Assembly: GCA_903903635.1 (NCBI GenBank)
Contig: CAIUZK010000195.1
Coordinates: 1-47,046 of the forward strand
DNA: 47,046 nucleotides
Reading direction: 5' to 3'
Source: an uncultured Bacteroidota bacterium
GTDB taxonomy: Bacteria; Bacteroidota; Bacteroidia; Chitinophagales; Chitinophagaceae
Made by a program: the position numbers and the translations under genes. This document shows positions 8,272-15,965 of this stretch, piece after piece (positions within the stretch are counted from its first letter, which is position 1; every line of letters begins with the position of its first letter). The notes below the pieces were generated by a model that was given only the letters and a program-made list of their open reading frames with translations, had not been told where the DNA came from and made no database searches.

Positions 8272-9696
8272 CTACTTACCCCTACCCTGGAAGATGACCA
8301 TAAAGGTGTACAGGATGATCTTAACATCGAGCGCCAGAGAGCAGTTTTCAATATAGAGCAGATCATACTTCATACGCTCTATCATTTCTTCCACATTCTC
8401 GGCATACCCAAACTGCACCATGCCCCATGAGGTAAGTCCCGGCTTAACTTTGTGCAGGTACTTATAGTGCGCATGAGTCTGGCTGATAATATCTATATAA
8501 TGCTTACGCTCCGGCCTCGGCCCAACCAGCGACATTTCACCAATGATAATGTTCCAGAACTGAGGCAACTCATCGATACGCCATTTGCGCATAAACCTAC
8601 CCAATCCCGTAATGCGGGGGTCCATTTTGCTGGAAAGAGCCGGGCCTGCCTGCTCGGCTTCTACAAACATCGACCTGAACTTATATATATTAAACGGCCT
8701 CCCAAACCGGCCAATTCGTTCCTGGCTGTATATTATCCCCCCCTTTGATGAAAAATAAACCATTATGGCCGTAAACAACAGAAAAGGAGATAATAGGATG
8801 AGCGCGATAGACGAAGAAAAAATATCTATAAACCGCTTCCATACCCTTTGCCAGTCGGGCATAAGATCAGGATGTATATGTATAAGTACGGCATCATATA
8901 CATTACTCGTTTTTACCGAGCCTGATATGATATCATAATAATCCGGCAACACCTTTACCACCACCGGGCGGTAACATAACCGGGTCACGATATTTTCAAG
9001 CATGTGATGTTCTGATGAATCCACAGCTACAATTACCTCTTCTATTTGATGCTGGTCAATGATCTCTTCCAGTTGAGACAGGTGGCCCAGTTGCTTGAGA
9101 TATTGCGACATTCCATTGCTGGCCTCCTTGTTGGAATAGATAAACCCAATAAAGATATTACCCAGCACCTTGGGGTTCTCAAGCACCTGCTTGTAGATAT
9201 TGATTGCCTGCTGGTTGCCGCCAATGATAAGCGTATTGAAACCCACCTTACCCTTTATGAGGTTAACCTTTACCCTGTAAAGAATAAACAACCTGAATAT
9301 GAGGGCGAATACGGTATGAATGAGCAGGTAATGCCCAAACTCATTGATAAAATAGGAATAATCACTGCTGTCATTGGCAAACACGATAACAGAAACCATG
9401 ATACAGCCCAGTATACAAGAAATGAGCGTACGATTAATTTCGTTCAGACGGCTTTTACGGTAAAGATCGAAATAAGTACCCGACATAAGGTAAGCCAGAA
9501 ACCATCCTGCCGGAACCATCAATAACGTATTAATATAATCGCGGGTATGAAAATGTTTCAGGGTGTCCATGTAACTCACCTTGGTAAGTATATGCTGCCG
9601 GTATATCCATAAGCTGAACCAGGCCAATGCAGAGGCTATATAATCGAGCAACATAAGTTGTCGTATAGCACGCTTCTTCATCGGACTTAGTTGCAT
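8272..9696 (-). CDS. Exopolysaccharide-type polyprenyl glycosylphosphotransferase (WcaJ-like)
   Basis: This is a 474-residue membrane protein that likely transfers a hexose-1-phosphate from a nucleotide sugar to undecaprenyl phosphate, the priming step of exopolysaccharide or capsule synthesis. Four to five N-terminal membrane helices (about residues 1-145) are followed by a Rossmann-like CoA_binding_3 region (NTLIIGGNQQAINIYKQV, about 155-172). A further hydrophobic helix (about 290-315) leads to the bacterial sugar-transferase domain with KRFIDIFSSS, SQERIGRFGRPFNIYKFRSM, DPRITGLGRFMRKWRIDELPQ and GEMSLVGPRPER. It is the last gene of a minus-strand run, 6 bp after the lipoprotein gene. The rest of a typical polysaccharide locus (Wzx, Wzy, Wzc) is not in the window. 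The sugar specificity is unknown. Confidence 0.88.
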   Translation of the reverse strand: MQLSPMKKRAIRQLMLLDYIASALAWFSLWIYRQHILTKVSYMDTLKHFHTRDYINTLLMVPAGWFLAYLMSGTYFDLYRKSRLNEINRTLISCILGCIMVSVIVFANDSSDYSYFINEFGHYLLIHTVFALIFRLFILYRVKVNLIKGKVGFNTLIIGGNQQAINIYKQVLENPKVLGNIFIGFIYSNKEASNGMSQYLKQLGHLSQLEEIIDQHQIEEVIVAVDSSEHHMLENIVTRLCYRPVVVKVLPDYYDIISGSVKTSNVYDAVLIHIHPDLMPDWQRVWKRFIDIFSSSIALILLSPFLLFTAIMVYFSSKGGIIYSQERIGRFGRPFNIYKFRSMFVEAEQAGPALSSKMDPRITGLGRFMRKWRIDELPQFWNIIIGEMSLVGPRPERKHYIDIISQTHAHYKYLHKVKPGLTSWGMVQFGYAENVEEMIERMKYDLLYIENCSLALDVKIILYTFMVIFQGRGK

Positions 9697-9702
9697 AGGC
9701 TC

Positions 9703-10593
9703 TTAAAAAGTAACAAGTTGAATATTATCCAATAACAATCTACCACTGGCCTGACCTGATGGCAGTGACGTTTTAATATAAAAATTATAAGTAGCTCCGG
9801 TATAGCTTGTAATGAACTGAGATATATTCAAATAAAACTTCTGCCAATGGTCGCTGGGATTGATACCAGCCAGGTAATAAGCGCCAGAATTGAATGTACT
9901 GGTAAGATTAGACTGGAGGCCTACGTAAAACTGGAGATCACTCTTATAGTTGAATTCAATGTACTCAGTGCCGGATGGAATTGTGAACTTTTGAGAACTG
10001 TCGACCGAACTGTCGCCTACCGCACCAAGAAAAATACTTCCTGAACCTGTTCCTTCAAATACCAATGAACCTGATGATGCTGCATCCACAATAGTAAGCG
10101 GGATATTCCCCCCGGCCAAACCGAAACCAGAAGGAACACTGGTTTCAAACTGCGAAATGATGTATGGTTTTGTCTTGGTATAAAAAAAAGTCTTTGGATT
10201 ACAAGTAACTACTTTGCCGCCATTAGGAACTAATTGGAATGAAGTATCAGGCGAATAAAACGGATAAATATCGTTTATGTTATTAAGTCCATTTACCGAA
10301 ACGCCAGGATAGAGTTCCAGTTTACCCTTTGAAGTACCATCGGTAATAACAGGAAATGTAGCAGGAAGGTCGAAAACACCCACCGGGTTGTTATCATAAT
10401 ACACCCAAACTGATGTAATAGAATGAGATAATGTAGCAGTGCGCACCAACGGGGTATCATGGAATTGAAAACTATCAATATGCACATAAGTAGGCGTTGG
10501 CTCTATCGGATTAATAATATTGCAACCCAACCCGCACGAACCACAAAAAGCAATTAAAATAAAATATTTTACATTCGTAGAAATAGCTGACAT
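9703..10593 (-). CDS. Predicted lipoprotein of unknown function, linked to the sugar-phosphate transferase
   Basis: This is a 296-residue protein with a short hydrophobic leader (KYFILIAFCGSCGLGC). A cysteine at about residue 24 (GLGC), or less likely residue 20, could be lipidated. The mature part is rich in beta-strand-forming residues. It has a two-part look: an early segment (TATLSHSITSVWVYYDNNPVGVFDLPATFPV) resembling a small beta-sandwich, and a C-terminal half (FEGTGSGSIFL ... LLLDNIQLV) resembling a carbohydrate-binding-like jelly roll. I do not recognise a named family. It starts 33 bp after the Gfo/Idh/MocA stop and ends 6 bp before the transferase start, so the three genes are probably one transcript. 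An outer-membrane or periplasmic role in polysaccharide handling is inference from context. Confidence 0.6.
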   Translation of the reverse strand: MSAISTNVKYFILIAFCGSCGLGCNIINPIEPTPTYVHIDSFQFHDTPLVRTATLSHSITSVWVYYDNNPVGVFDLPATFPVITDGTSKGKLELYPGVSVNGLNNINDIYPFYSPDTSFQLVPNGGKVVTCNPKTFFYTKTKPYIISQFETSVPSGFGLAGGNIPLTIVDAASSGSLVFEGTGSGSIFLGAVGDSSVDSSQKFTIPSGTEYIEFNYKSDLQFYVGLQSNLTSTFNSGAYYLAGINPSDHWQKFYLNISQFITSYTGATYNFYIKTSLPSGQASGRLLLDNIQLVTF

Positions 10594-10626
10594 AATTTTA
10601 TTGTACTCTAATAACGCAAAATATTG

Positions 10627-11613
10627 TTAAACATTGTGCATCTCATTGTGCAAACTCATTTTTTTTAAGATTTGGTGCGCAACATCCATTGCCTGAAAAC
10701 CATCATATACTGAAACCCGCACCGGACGGTCGTTTTTGATAGCTGCCGCAAATTCCGACAATTCGGCCCTAATAGCATTCGATGGCAATATTGCAGGATT
10801 CTGCACCGAGATAATTCTTCTTTCCCCATTCCCTATCTCCAGCGGAAAATCCATAATGCCATTTTGCTCTCCATCTTCTTTCATCCTGATGATCTCTGTT
10901 TTCTTGTCCAGAAAATCTATACCAATATAGGCATCGCGCTGAAATAACCTCATCTTACGCATATTCTTTAAAGATATGCGGCTTGAGGTCAGATTGGCAA
11001 CACAACCATTATCAAACTCAATACGGGCATTGGCAATATCAGCAGTCTCACTCAGTACAGATACCCCGCTGGCCGAAATCCGCTTCACATGAGATTTCAC
11101 CAGGCAAAGCACTATATCAATGTCATGGATCATAAGGTCCAGGATCACAGATACATCTGTACCCCTGGGATTAAATTGAGCCAACCTGTGCGCTTCAATA
11201 AACATAGGCTGAAGCAGTTGGTCGCCAACAGCAAGAAATGCCGGATTATACCTTTCCACATGACCTACCTGGCATTTCACATTAGCCTCTTTCACCAGCG
11301 TAACCAATTCTTTACCCTGCTCCAGTGTATGCGCAAGTGGTTTCTCAATAAAAAGGTGTTTGCCGCTAAGCAGGCATTTTTTGGCAATATTATAATGAGA
11401 GATAGTTGGCGATACTATATCAACAGCATCAACCGCCTCGATCAGTTTTTGTTCGCTTAAAAAACGTGTTACCTGATACTTTTCAATAGCAGACGCAGCC
11501 TGTTCATCATTGGGATCAAAGAAACCAACAAGTTCCACATCGGGCACTTCTTTCCATTGCTGTATGTGTATCTTACCCAGGTGGCCTGCGCCAAAAACTC
11601 CGACTTTTAACAT
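10627..11613 (-). CDS. Gfo/Idh/MocA-family NAD(P)-dependent sugar dehydrogenase
   Basis: This 328-residue oxidoreductase has an N-terminal Rossmann nucleotide-binding motif (VGVFGAGHLGKIHIQQW, residues 4-20) and the family signature EKPLAHTLEQGKELV (about 93-107) containing the catalytic Lys. CQVGHVERYNPA follows, and then the alpha/beta C-terminal domain. Members oxidise or reduce sugars, inositols or nucleotide sugars. The longer open frame to 11691 adds 26 residues without similarity to the family, and MLKVGVFGAG is the natural start. A -33/-7 pair lies at 11664-11692, in agreement. As first gene of the run with a lipoprotein and a sugar-phosphate transferase, it may make a nucleotide sugar for surface polysaccharide or lipid A. 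The substrate cannot be read from the sequence. Confidence 0.85.
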   Translation of the reverse strand: MLKVGVFGAGHLGKIHIQQWKEVPDVELVGFFDPNDEQAASAIEKYQVTRFLSEQKLIEAVDAVDIVSPTISHYNIAKKCLLSGKHLFIEKPLAHTLEQGKELVTLVKEANVKCQVGHVERYNPAFLAVGDQLLQPMFIEAHRLAQFNPRGTDVSVILDLMIHDIDIVLCLVKSHVKRISASGVSVLSETADIANARIEFDNGCVANLTSSRISLKNMRKMRLFQRDAYIGIDFLDKKTEIIRMKEDGEQNGIMDFPLEIGNGERRIISVQNPAILPSNAIRAELSEFAAAIKNDRPVRVSVYDGFQAMDVAHQILKKMSLHNEMHNV

Positions 11614-11663
11614 GAATTTGAATCTGTTATATAAAATACCCTGGAAAACAATTAAAACCTGCT

Positions 11664-11692
11664 GCAATATACATAATATAGCCGAAGTCAAA
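11664..11692 (-). promoter_or_regulatory. Candidate promoter of the dehydrogenase-lipoprotein-transferase run
   Basis: On the minus strand TTTG (11692-11689) is followed after 17 bp by TATATTGC (11671-11664), close to the TTTG / TAnnTTTG promoter of Bacteroidota. It lies about 50 bp upstream of the ATG at 11613 and downstream of any other minus-strand gene. Motif evidence only. Confidence 0.45.
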
Positions 11693-11776
11693 AAAGGAGG
11701 TTTTGCACATGTTGGGGGAATTACCTGTTACCTATGTTTACTGTTTACATCAGGTTAAGTTGCCTGGCAGCTATTC

Positions 11777-12031
11777 ATGTCCGATATAAATAGATCAACC
11801 TTACCTTTTAACCCCATGAAGTGTTATTTCCAGGATGGTGAGAAGGTAAGTTACAATGACCTTTGGAAAGCGCTGAGAATAAAATATAACCTGGATGGCA
11901 GGCATAATAAAACTCTGCCGCAACTTTACCCCGACTCGTTTATAGGAGTAGTTCCGCAAAAAATCTCAAAATATAAATGGGAAAACAGGCAAGCGTTCAG
12001 GTCAATGTTCTTAGTGACGATGATTAAATAA
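11777..12031 (+). CDS. Small hypothetical protein (uncertain)
   Basis: This is an 84-residue open frame in the 444-bp gap between the dehydrogenase and the cysteine-cluster gene, convergent with the latter (26 bp between stops). The composition is protein-like: CYFQDGEKVSYNDLWKALRIKYNLDG, a cluster of basic and aromatic residues, no membrane segment and no signal peptide. An internal Met at residue 14 is an alternative start. No family is recognised. It could be a genuine small gene or chance coding in a spacer. The rest of the gap holds the promoter described at 11664-11692 and nothing else visible. Confidence 0.35.
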   Translation: MSDINRSTLPFNPMKCYFQDGEKVSYNDLWKALRIKYNLDGRHNKTLPQLYPDSFIGVVPQKISKYKWENRQAFRSMFLVTMIK

Positions 12032-12057
12032 AGTATATAATCCAATCACAAACCAGC

Positions 12058-12555
12058 CTATCGGTTTTTTCGCTTATCGTTGCCCTCAAGTTCCAATAAT
12101 CGCGCCATAACCATGGCGGTAATCGGGCAAACCAGCGTATTGTTCAAAGTAAGCTGCACGCGCTTTAATAATACATCTTCATCGGTATAAGGATATCTCC
12201 GGCAATCTGAAGGCCTGTCATCGTAAATATCACAGGTATTATCTTCTGCCAGAAAAGGACAAGGTTTCTGCCTGGAAACATAATCACCTTCCTCATCCAG
12301 TTTCAGATAGTTGGCAACAAGGTCGCCCTCCTTCATTCTCAGGCTTTTTGCTATACGCTTAATATCAGGTTGTTTAAACCGGGGGGAATGATTTTTGCAG
12401 CAGTTGGCGCACTCCAGACAATCTATTTTTTCAAAGGCTTCATCATTCAATTCAGGAAGCGCCTTAAGCATATTATTATAATTGCCCCGCTCCAGCAGAT
12501 ACTTATATTCCTTCTGATGTTCTTTAGCTGTTTTAAGCAGGGAATCGTAAACCAT
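12058..12555 (-). CDS. YkgJ-family cysteine-cluster protein
   Basis: This 165-residue soluble protein has the Zn/Fe-chelating cysteine cluster of the YkgJ/UPF0153 family. CLECANCCKNHSPRF (about residues 46-60) provides four cysteines. A second set follows in PCPFLAEDNTCDIYDDRPSDCRRYPY (about 98-123). Family members bind a metal or Fe-S cluster; their biochemical role is not settled. An N-terminal helical stretch (residues 1-40) precedes the cluster. It lies downstream of parB on the same strand, separated by 113 bp that contain a tandem 8-bp repeat. A functional link to ParB is not evident. Confidence 0.8.
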   Translation of the reverse strand: MVYDSLLKTAKEHQKEYKYLLERGNYNNMLKALPELNDEAFEKIDCLECANCCKNHSPRFKQPDIKRIAKSLRMKEGDLVANYLKLDEEGDYVSRQKPCPFLAEDNTCDIYDDRPSDCRRYPYTDEDVLLKRVQLTLNNTLVCPITAMVMARLLELEGNDKRKNR

Positions 12556-12623
12556 AAATCAAAAATTGAGCTCAAAATAGCAGCTCACAGAAACTAATTA
12601 ACTACAATGCAATAAACCTATTT

Positions 12624-12671
12624 CATTATCACATTACTACATTACTACATTACCACATTACCACATTATCA
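12624..12671. repeat. Six tandem copies of an 8-bp unit, CATTAYYA
   Basis: Units begin at 12624, 12632, 12640, 12648, 12656 and 12664. They read CATTATCA, CATTACTA, CATTACTA, CATTACCA, CATTACCA, CATTATCA, an almost symmetric series of variants. The last unit overlaps the parB stop codon (TGA, complement of 12669-12671). The array cannot form a strong hairpin. Such arrays may vary in copy number. Confidence 0.9.
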
Positions 12672-13583
12672 AAGATTCATCTTATCCATAATGCGCTCAA
12701 GATCCTCATCGCTATAAAATTCAATGGTCACTGACCCCTTACCCGTCTTTTTCCTGTCCAGTTTTACACGGGTTGAGAAATGCGATGCCATATTATCTTC
12801 TATACGTTTGTAGGCCGGAGGCAACTTAACATTGGCTGCTTTGGGCGCTGCCGGCGCTTTTTCGCTGGACATGTCCTTCACCATTTGCTCCACCTGCCTT
12901 ACCGAAAGTCCGCGACTCATTGTTTCGCGGTATACATACAACTGCTGCTCTACATGATCGAGACCTATTATAGCACGGGCATGCCCCATACTCAACTGTC
13001 CATCACGCACAGATTTCTGTATATCCGGAGGTAATTTCAGTAATCTCAGATAATTGGCCACCGTGCTGCGCTCCTTCTTCATCCGCTCAGAAACCTGCTC
13101 CTGGGTAAGTCCGCATTCGTCCATTAACTGGCGGTAACTTAATGCTATTTCTATAGCATTCAAATTTTCACGCTGCAGGTTTTCAAGCAGGGCAAGCTCC
13201 AGCATACCCTGGCTGTCGGTGGTGCGCACATAAGCAGGAATATCATGCAGGCCGGCCATCTTGGAGGCCCTCATTCTGCGCTCACCCGAAATCAGCTGGT
13301 ATTTATTTTGTCCAACCTTAACAACAGTTATAGGCTGAATTATATCATGTAGTTTTATACTTTCCGAAAGTTCCCGCAGCGCCTGTTCATCAAAGTCATG
13401 ACGTGGCTGACTAGGGTTTACCTCGATCTGGTCCAACGGAATACGGGCAATACCAGTATTGGTTTGACCGGATACGGCAGGCACACTTCCCTTTACTCCT
13501 TGAATATCATCATCAATAGTATCGAGCAAAGCCCGGATTCCCTTACCCAAACCCTGTTTTTTAATTCCCTGTGCCATGCTCAT
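12669..13583 (-). CDS. parB: Chromosome-partitioning protein ParB
   Basis: ParB binds parS sites near the origin, spreads as a CTP-dependent clamp and acts with ParA in chromosome segregation. The 304-residue protein opens with GLGKGIRALL, then a ParB/Spo0J N-terminal domain from about residue 45 (IARIPLDQIEVNPSQPRHDF) with the CTP-binding GERRMRAS motif (about 100-107) and ENLQREN. A KorB-like helix-turn-helix follows (GLTQEQVSERMKKERSTVANYLRLLKLP, about 153-180), and then a lysine-rich linker and C-terminal dimerisation region. Its ATG overlaps the parA stop by one base (TGATG), which implies translational coupling. No parS palindrome was noticed in the window. Confidence 0.95.
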   Translation of the reverse strand: MSMAQGIKKQGLGKGIRALLDTIDDDIQGVKGSVPAVSGQTNTGIARIPLDQIEVNPSQPRHDFDEQALRELSESIKLHDIIQPITVVKVGQNKYQLISGERRMRASKMAGLHDIPAYVRTTDSQGMLELALLENLQRENLNAIEIALSYRQLMDECGLTQEQVSERMKKERSTVANYLRLLKLPPDIQKSVRDGQLSMGHARAIIGLDHVEQQLYVYRETMSRGLSVRQVEQMVKDMSSEKAPAAPKAANVKLPPAYKRIEDNMASHFSTRVKLDRKKTGKGSVTIEFYSDEDLERIMDKMNL

Positions 13584-14386
13584 CAGTTTTCAAATATTTT
13601 TTCTTCGTTCTTTATTTTGGTCATATTGTTCTTCTGCAGAATTTCCCTGGCCAGGTTAAGGTAGTTTACCGCGCCAGTACTCTCCGCATCATACAGCAGG
13701 GCCGGCATTCCGAAACTAGGCGCTTCTCCCAGTTTGGTGTTGCGATGCAAAATGGTATTGAACACAAGTTCGCCAAAATGATTTTTGATCTCTTCTACCA
13801 CCTGGTTGCTCAATCGCAACCTGCCATCATACATGGTCATCAGTATACCTTCTATCTTCAGATTGGAATTGATGCGCGACTGCACAATTTTAATAGTATT
13901 AAGCAACTTACCGAGACCCTCCAGTGCAAAATACTCACACTGCACCGGTATTATTACACTATTGGCAACCGCCAGTGCATTTACGGTTATCAACCCAAGC
14001 GATGGAGAGCAATCGATGACAATAAAGTCAAATTTTGACAGTTCCGCCTCCAAAGCCTTACGCATCACAAATTCACGGTTTGGATGGTTGATCAGTTCTA
14101 TCTCAGCGCCGACAAGGTCCAGATGACTGGGCAGCAGGTAAAGATTAGGGGTTTGTGTTTCCAGTATTACCTGGGCTGCCGGAGTATCGTTTACCATGCA
14201 ATCGTAAAGGCTCACCTGGATATTCTTCAGATCGAAACCGTTACCTGTTGTGCTGTTTGCCTGTGGATCGGCATCTACAAGCAGTGTTTTATACTCCAGC
14301 ACAGCAAGACTTGCTGCTAGATTAATTGCGGTTGTGGTCTTCCCCACTCCACCCTTCTGATTCGCTATTGCTATTACTTTTGCCAT
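13583..14386 (-). CDS. parA: Chromosome-partitioning ATPase ParA (Soj)
   Basis: ParA is the deviant-Walker ATPase that positions ParB-parS complexes over the nucleoid. The protein begins MAKVIAIANQKGGVGKTTTAINLA, with the deviant Walker A KGGVGKTT at residues 11-18. DADPQANST (about 41-49), the DCSPSLGLIT switch (about 123-132) and PVQCEYFALEGLGKL follow. The length, 267 residues, is typical. A frame start ten codons upstream (14416) gives an unrelated GLGG-rich extension, so 14386 is preferred. It is the first gene of the parA-parB pair, overlapping parB by one base. Confidence 0.95.
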   Translation of the reverse strand: MAKVIAIANQKGGVGKTTTAINLAASLAVLEYKTLLVDADPQANSTTGNGFDLKNIQVSLYDCMVNDTPAAQVILETQTPNLYLLPSHLDLVGAEIELINHPNREFVMRKALEAELSKFDFIVIDCSPSLGLITVNALAVANSVIIPVQCEYFALEGLGKLLNTIKIVQSRINSNLKIEGILMTMYDGRLRLSNQVVEEIKNHFGELVFNTILHRNTKLGEAPSFGMPALLYDAESTGAVNYLNLAREILQKNNMTKIKNEEKIFEN

Positions 14387-14492
14387 ACCCCCAAGCCCCA
14401 TAGGGGCATTTCTCATTGTTTATGCCACAACCCGTAATGGGCAATGTGTTATTCTTAATTATTAGTCTTTGTTTAAATCAGACCCGATTCGA

Positions 14493-15170
14493 TTACAAGG
14501 TAATGGTTTCTCCAATCTTTGGCAATATTAATACCTTACCTGCGGCTTTAAATTTTTCCACAGCCGCCTCATGATCTATCTTTATGTATCCGAATGTATC
14601 ATAATGCACTCCTATTATTTTATTGCATTCAACAAAATCGGAGGCTACAATCGCATCATCAATATCCATTGTAAAATTACCACCAATAGGCATAATAGCA
14701 ATATCTAATCTGCCATACTTAGGCAATAACTTCATATCCATTGTCAGACAGGTATCGCCCGTATAATAGAATTTCTTTTCCTTGCCGTGAACCATATAGC
14801 CACCCGGATTACCACCATAACTGCCATCCGGCAGCGAACTGCTATGTGCCGCAGGCAGGAAATGCAGTTTACCAAAATCGAACATGGTTGCACCGAAATT
14901 GATGGGATGAGCATTTTCAATTCCCTGCTTCATGGCCCAGGACACCACCTCATAGGCTCCTATTACAAGCGCGCCAGTCCTTTTGGCTATTGCTGCAAGA
15001 TCGGCTATATGGTCGGCATGACCATGTGAAACCAATATGTAATCAGCTTCAATCTTATCAATATCAATGTCTTTTGCCAGTTCATTACCACTAATAAATG
15101 GATCAAACAGGAACTTTTTGCCGTCTGTTTCAACTGCAAAACAGGAATGTCCGTAGTAAGTAAATCTCAT
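14493..15170 (-). CDS. UPF0173 metal-dependent hydrolase (metallo-beta-lactamase fold)
   Basis: This is a 225-residue protein with the compact MBL fold of the UPF0173/YtkL family. MRFTYYGHSCF is at the N-terminus, the metal-binding HGHADHI is at about residues 49-55, PAAHSSSLPDG follows with the next His, and YTGDTCLTMDMKL supplies the bridging Asp. A final HYDTFGYIKID carries the last metal His. Two metal ions (usually Zn or Mn) are expected at the site. The physiological substrate is not known for the family. It lies upstream of parA on the same strand with 106 bp between the coding regions. Confidence 0.9.
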   Translation of the reverse strand: MRFTYYGHSCFAVETDGKKFLFDPFISGNELAKDIDIDKIEADYILVSHGHADHIADLAAIAKRTGALVIGAYEVVSWAMKQGIENAHPINFGATMFDFGKLHFLPAAHSSSLPDGSYGGNPGGYMVHGKEKKFYYTGDTCLTMDMKLLPKYGRLDIAIMPIGGNFTMDIDDAIVASDFVECNKIIGVHYDTFGYIKIDHEAAVEKFKAAGKVLILPKIGETITL

Positions 15171-15440
15171 TTTGCGGGATATTTATTATACATGCGAAGT
15201 TAAGAAAATTTCATACCGTTTAAGACATAATTATCAGTCATAAACTAAAGTTTACCTGCATAGCCCAAAATGCCATAAGGCTAAATATAAAATTACTACC
15301 ATAATGTAAACCTTACCCTAAGAACTTTTATCTGGCCAGAAAATGAATTCCATATATTTATTTTAATACATATTTTCAATTCCAAATAAACTATTTATCA
15401 ATAGTTCATTATATTGCGCCACTAAAATAACTAATCTGGC

Positions 15441-15875
15441 ATGAAACTAATCACCGTTAATTTTATTACGATCGCAATATTGCTTTGCTTTATTCCCTCA
15501 TCCAGGGCCGCTTTGGTGGCTAAAAGCAAGCAGTCTTACCGATACTCAATTCTGACCCAGACTTCCGATGCACCACAAATGGCACTTACGCCTGCAAGTG
15601 AAAATAATGCAGTTGGGGTTAGCGCCTCCCTGAGTGCCGAACTACCGAGAGGCCGGGGTAATGGGAAACAGGCCTTGATCAGTTTTTTCTTTGGATTCGC
15701 TTCTATTATTCCTCTTTTTTCGTTGATTTTTGCACCTTTCGCTTATATTAATGGTTTCAAGAATACAGGAAGGATCCGCAAGCGCCGTGGATTTGCTATT
15801 GCCGGAATTATATTGGCAACTATTGGGCTAATATTTACTGCAATAGTTATAGCAGCAATTATAACGATGGGGTAA
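15441..15875 (+). CDS. Small exported/membrane protein with DUF4190-like C-terminus
   Basis: This is a 144-residue protein. A signal-like hydrophobic N-terminus (residues 1-24, ending at SSRAALVA) is followed by a polar Ser/Gln-rich linker (about 25-72). Two hydrophobic helices (about 76-100 and 119-143) follow, separated by a basic, glycine-containing loop (NGFKNTGRIRKRRGFAIAG). The paired helices with the small basic loop resemble DUF4190 proteins. It is transcribed divergently from the UPF0173 gene across a 270-bp gap, in which TATATTGC (15410-15417) is a near match to the -7 element about 25 bp before the start. Function is unknown. Confidence 0.65.
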   Translation: MKLITVNFITIAILLCFIPSSRAALVAKSKQSYRYSILTQTSDAPQMALTPASENNAVGVSASLSAELPRGRGNGKQALISFFFGFASIIPLFSLIFAPFAYINGFKNTGRIRKRRGFAIAGIILATIGLIFTAIVIAAIITMG

Positions 15876-15965
15876 TATTAGCCAATAAAAATAATACCAG
15901 GGTTATAAATTGCTACAAATTTCTTGAGATTACACAATCAACCTTTATTAACTACATCTTATTTT

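Noticed and set aside
8215-8430. Plus-strand 71-codon frame before and over the end of the sugar-phosphate transferase gene
   Set aside because: Its second half is antisense to the catalytic domain, and the first part is spacer sequence upstream of ftsY.
12900-12950. TGTTTCGCGG considered as half of a parS site
   Set aside because: It lies within the parB coding sequence and the other half of the TGTTTCACGTGAAACA palindrome is absent.
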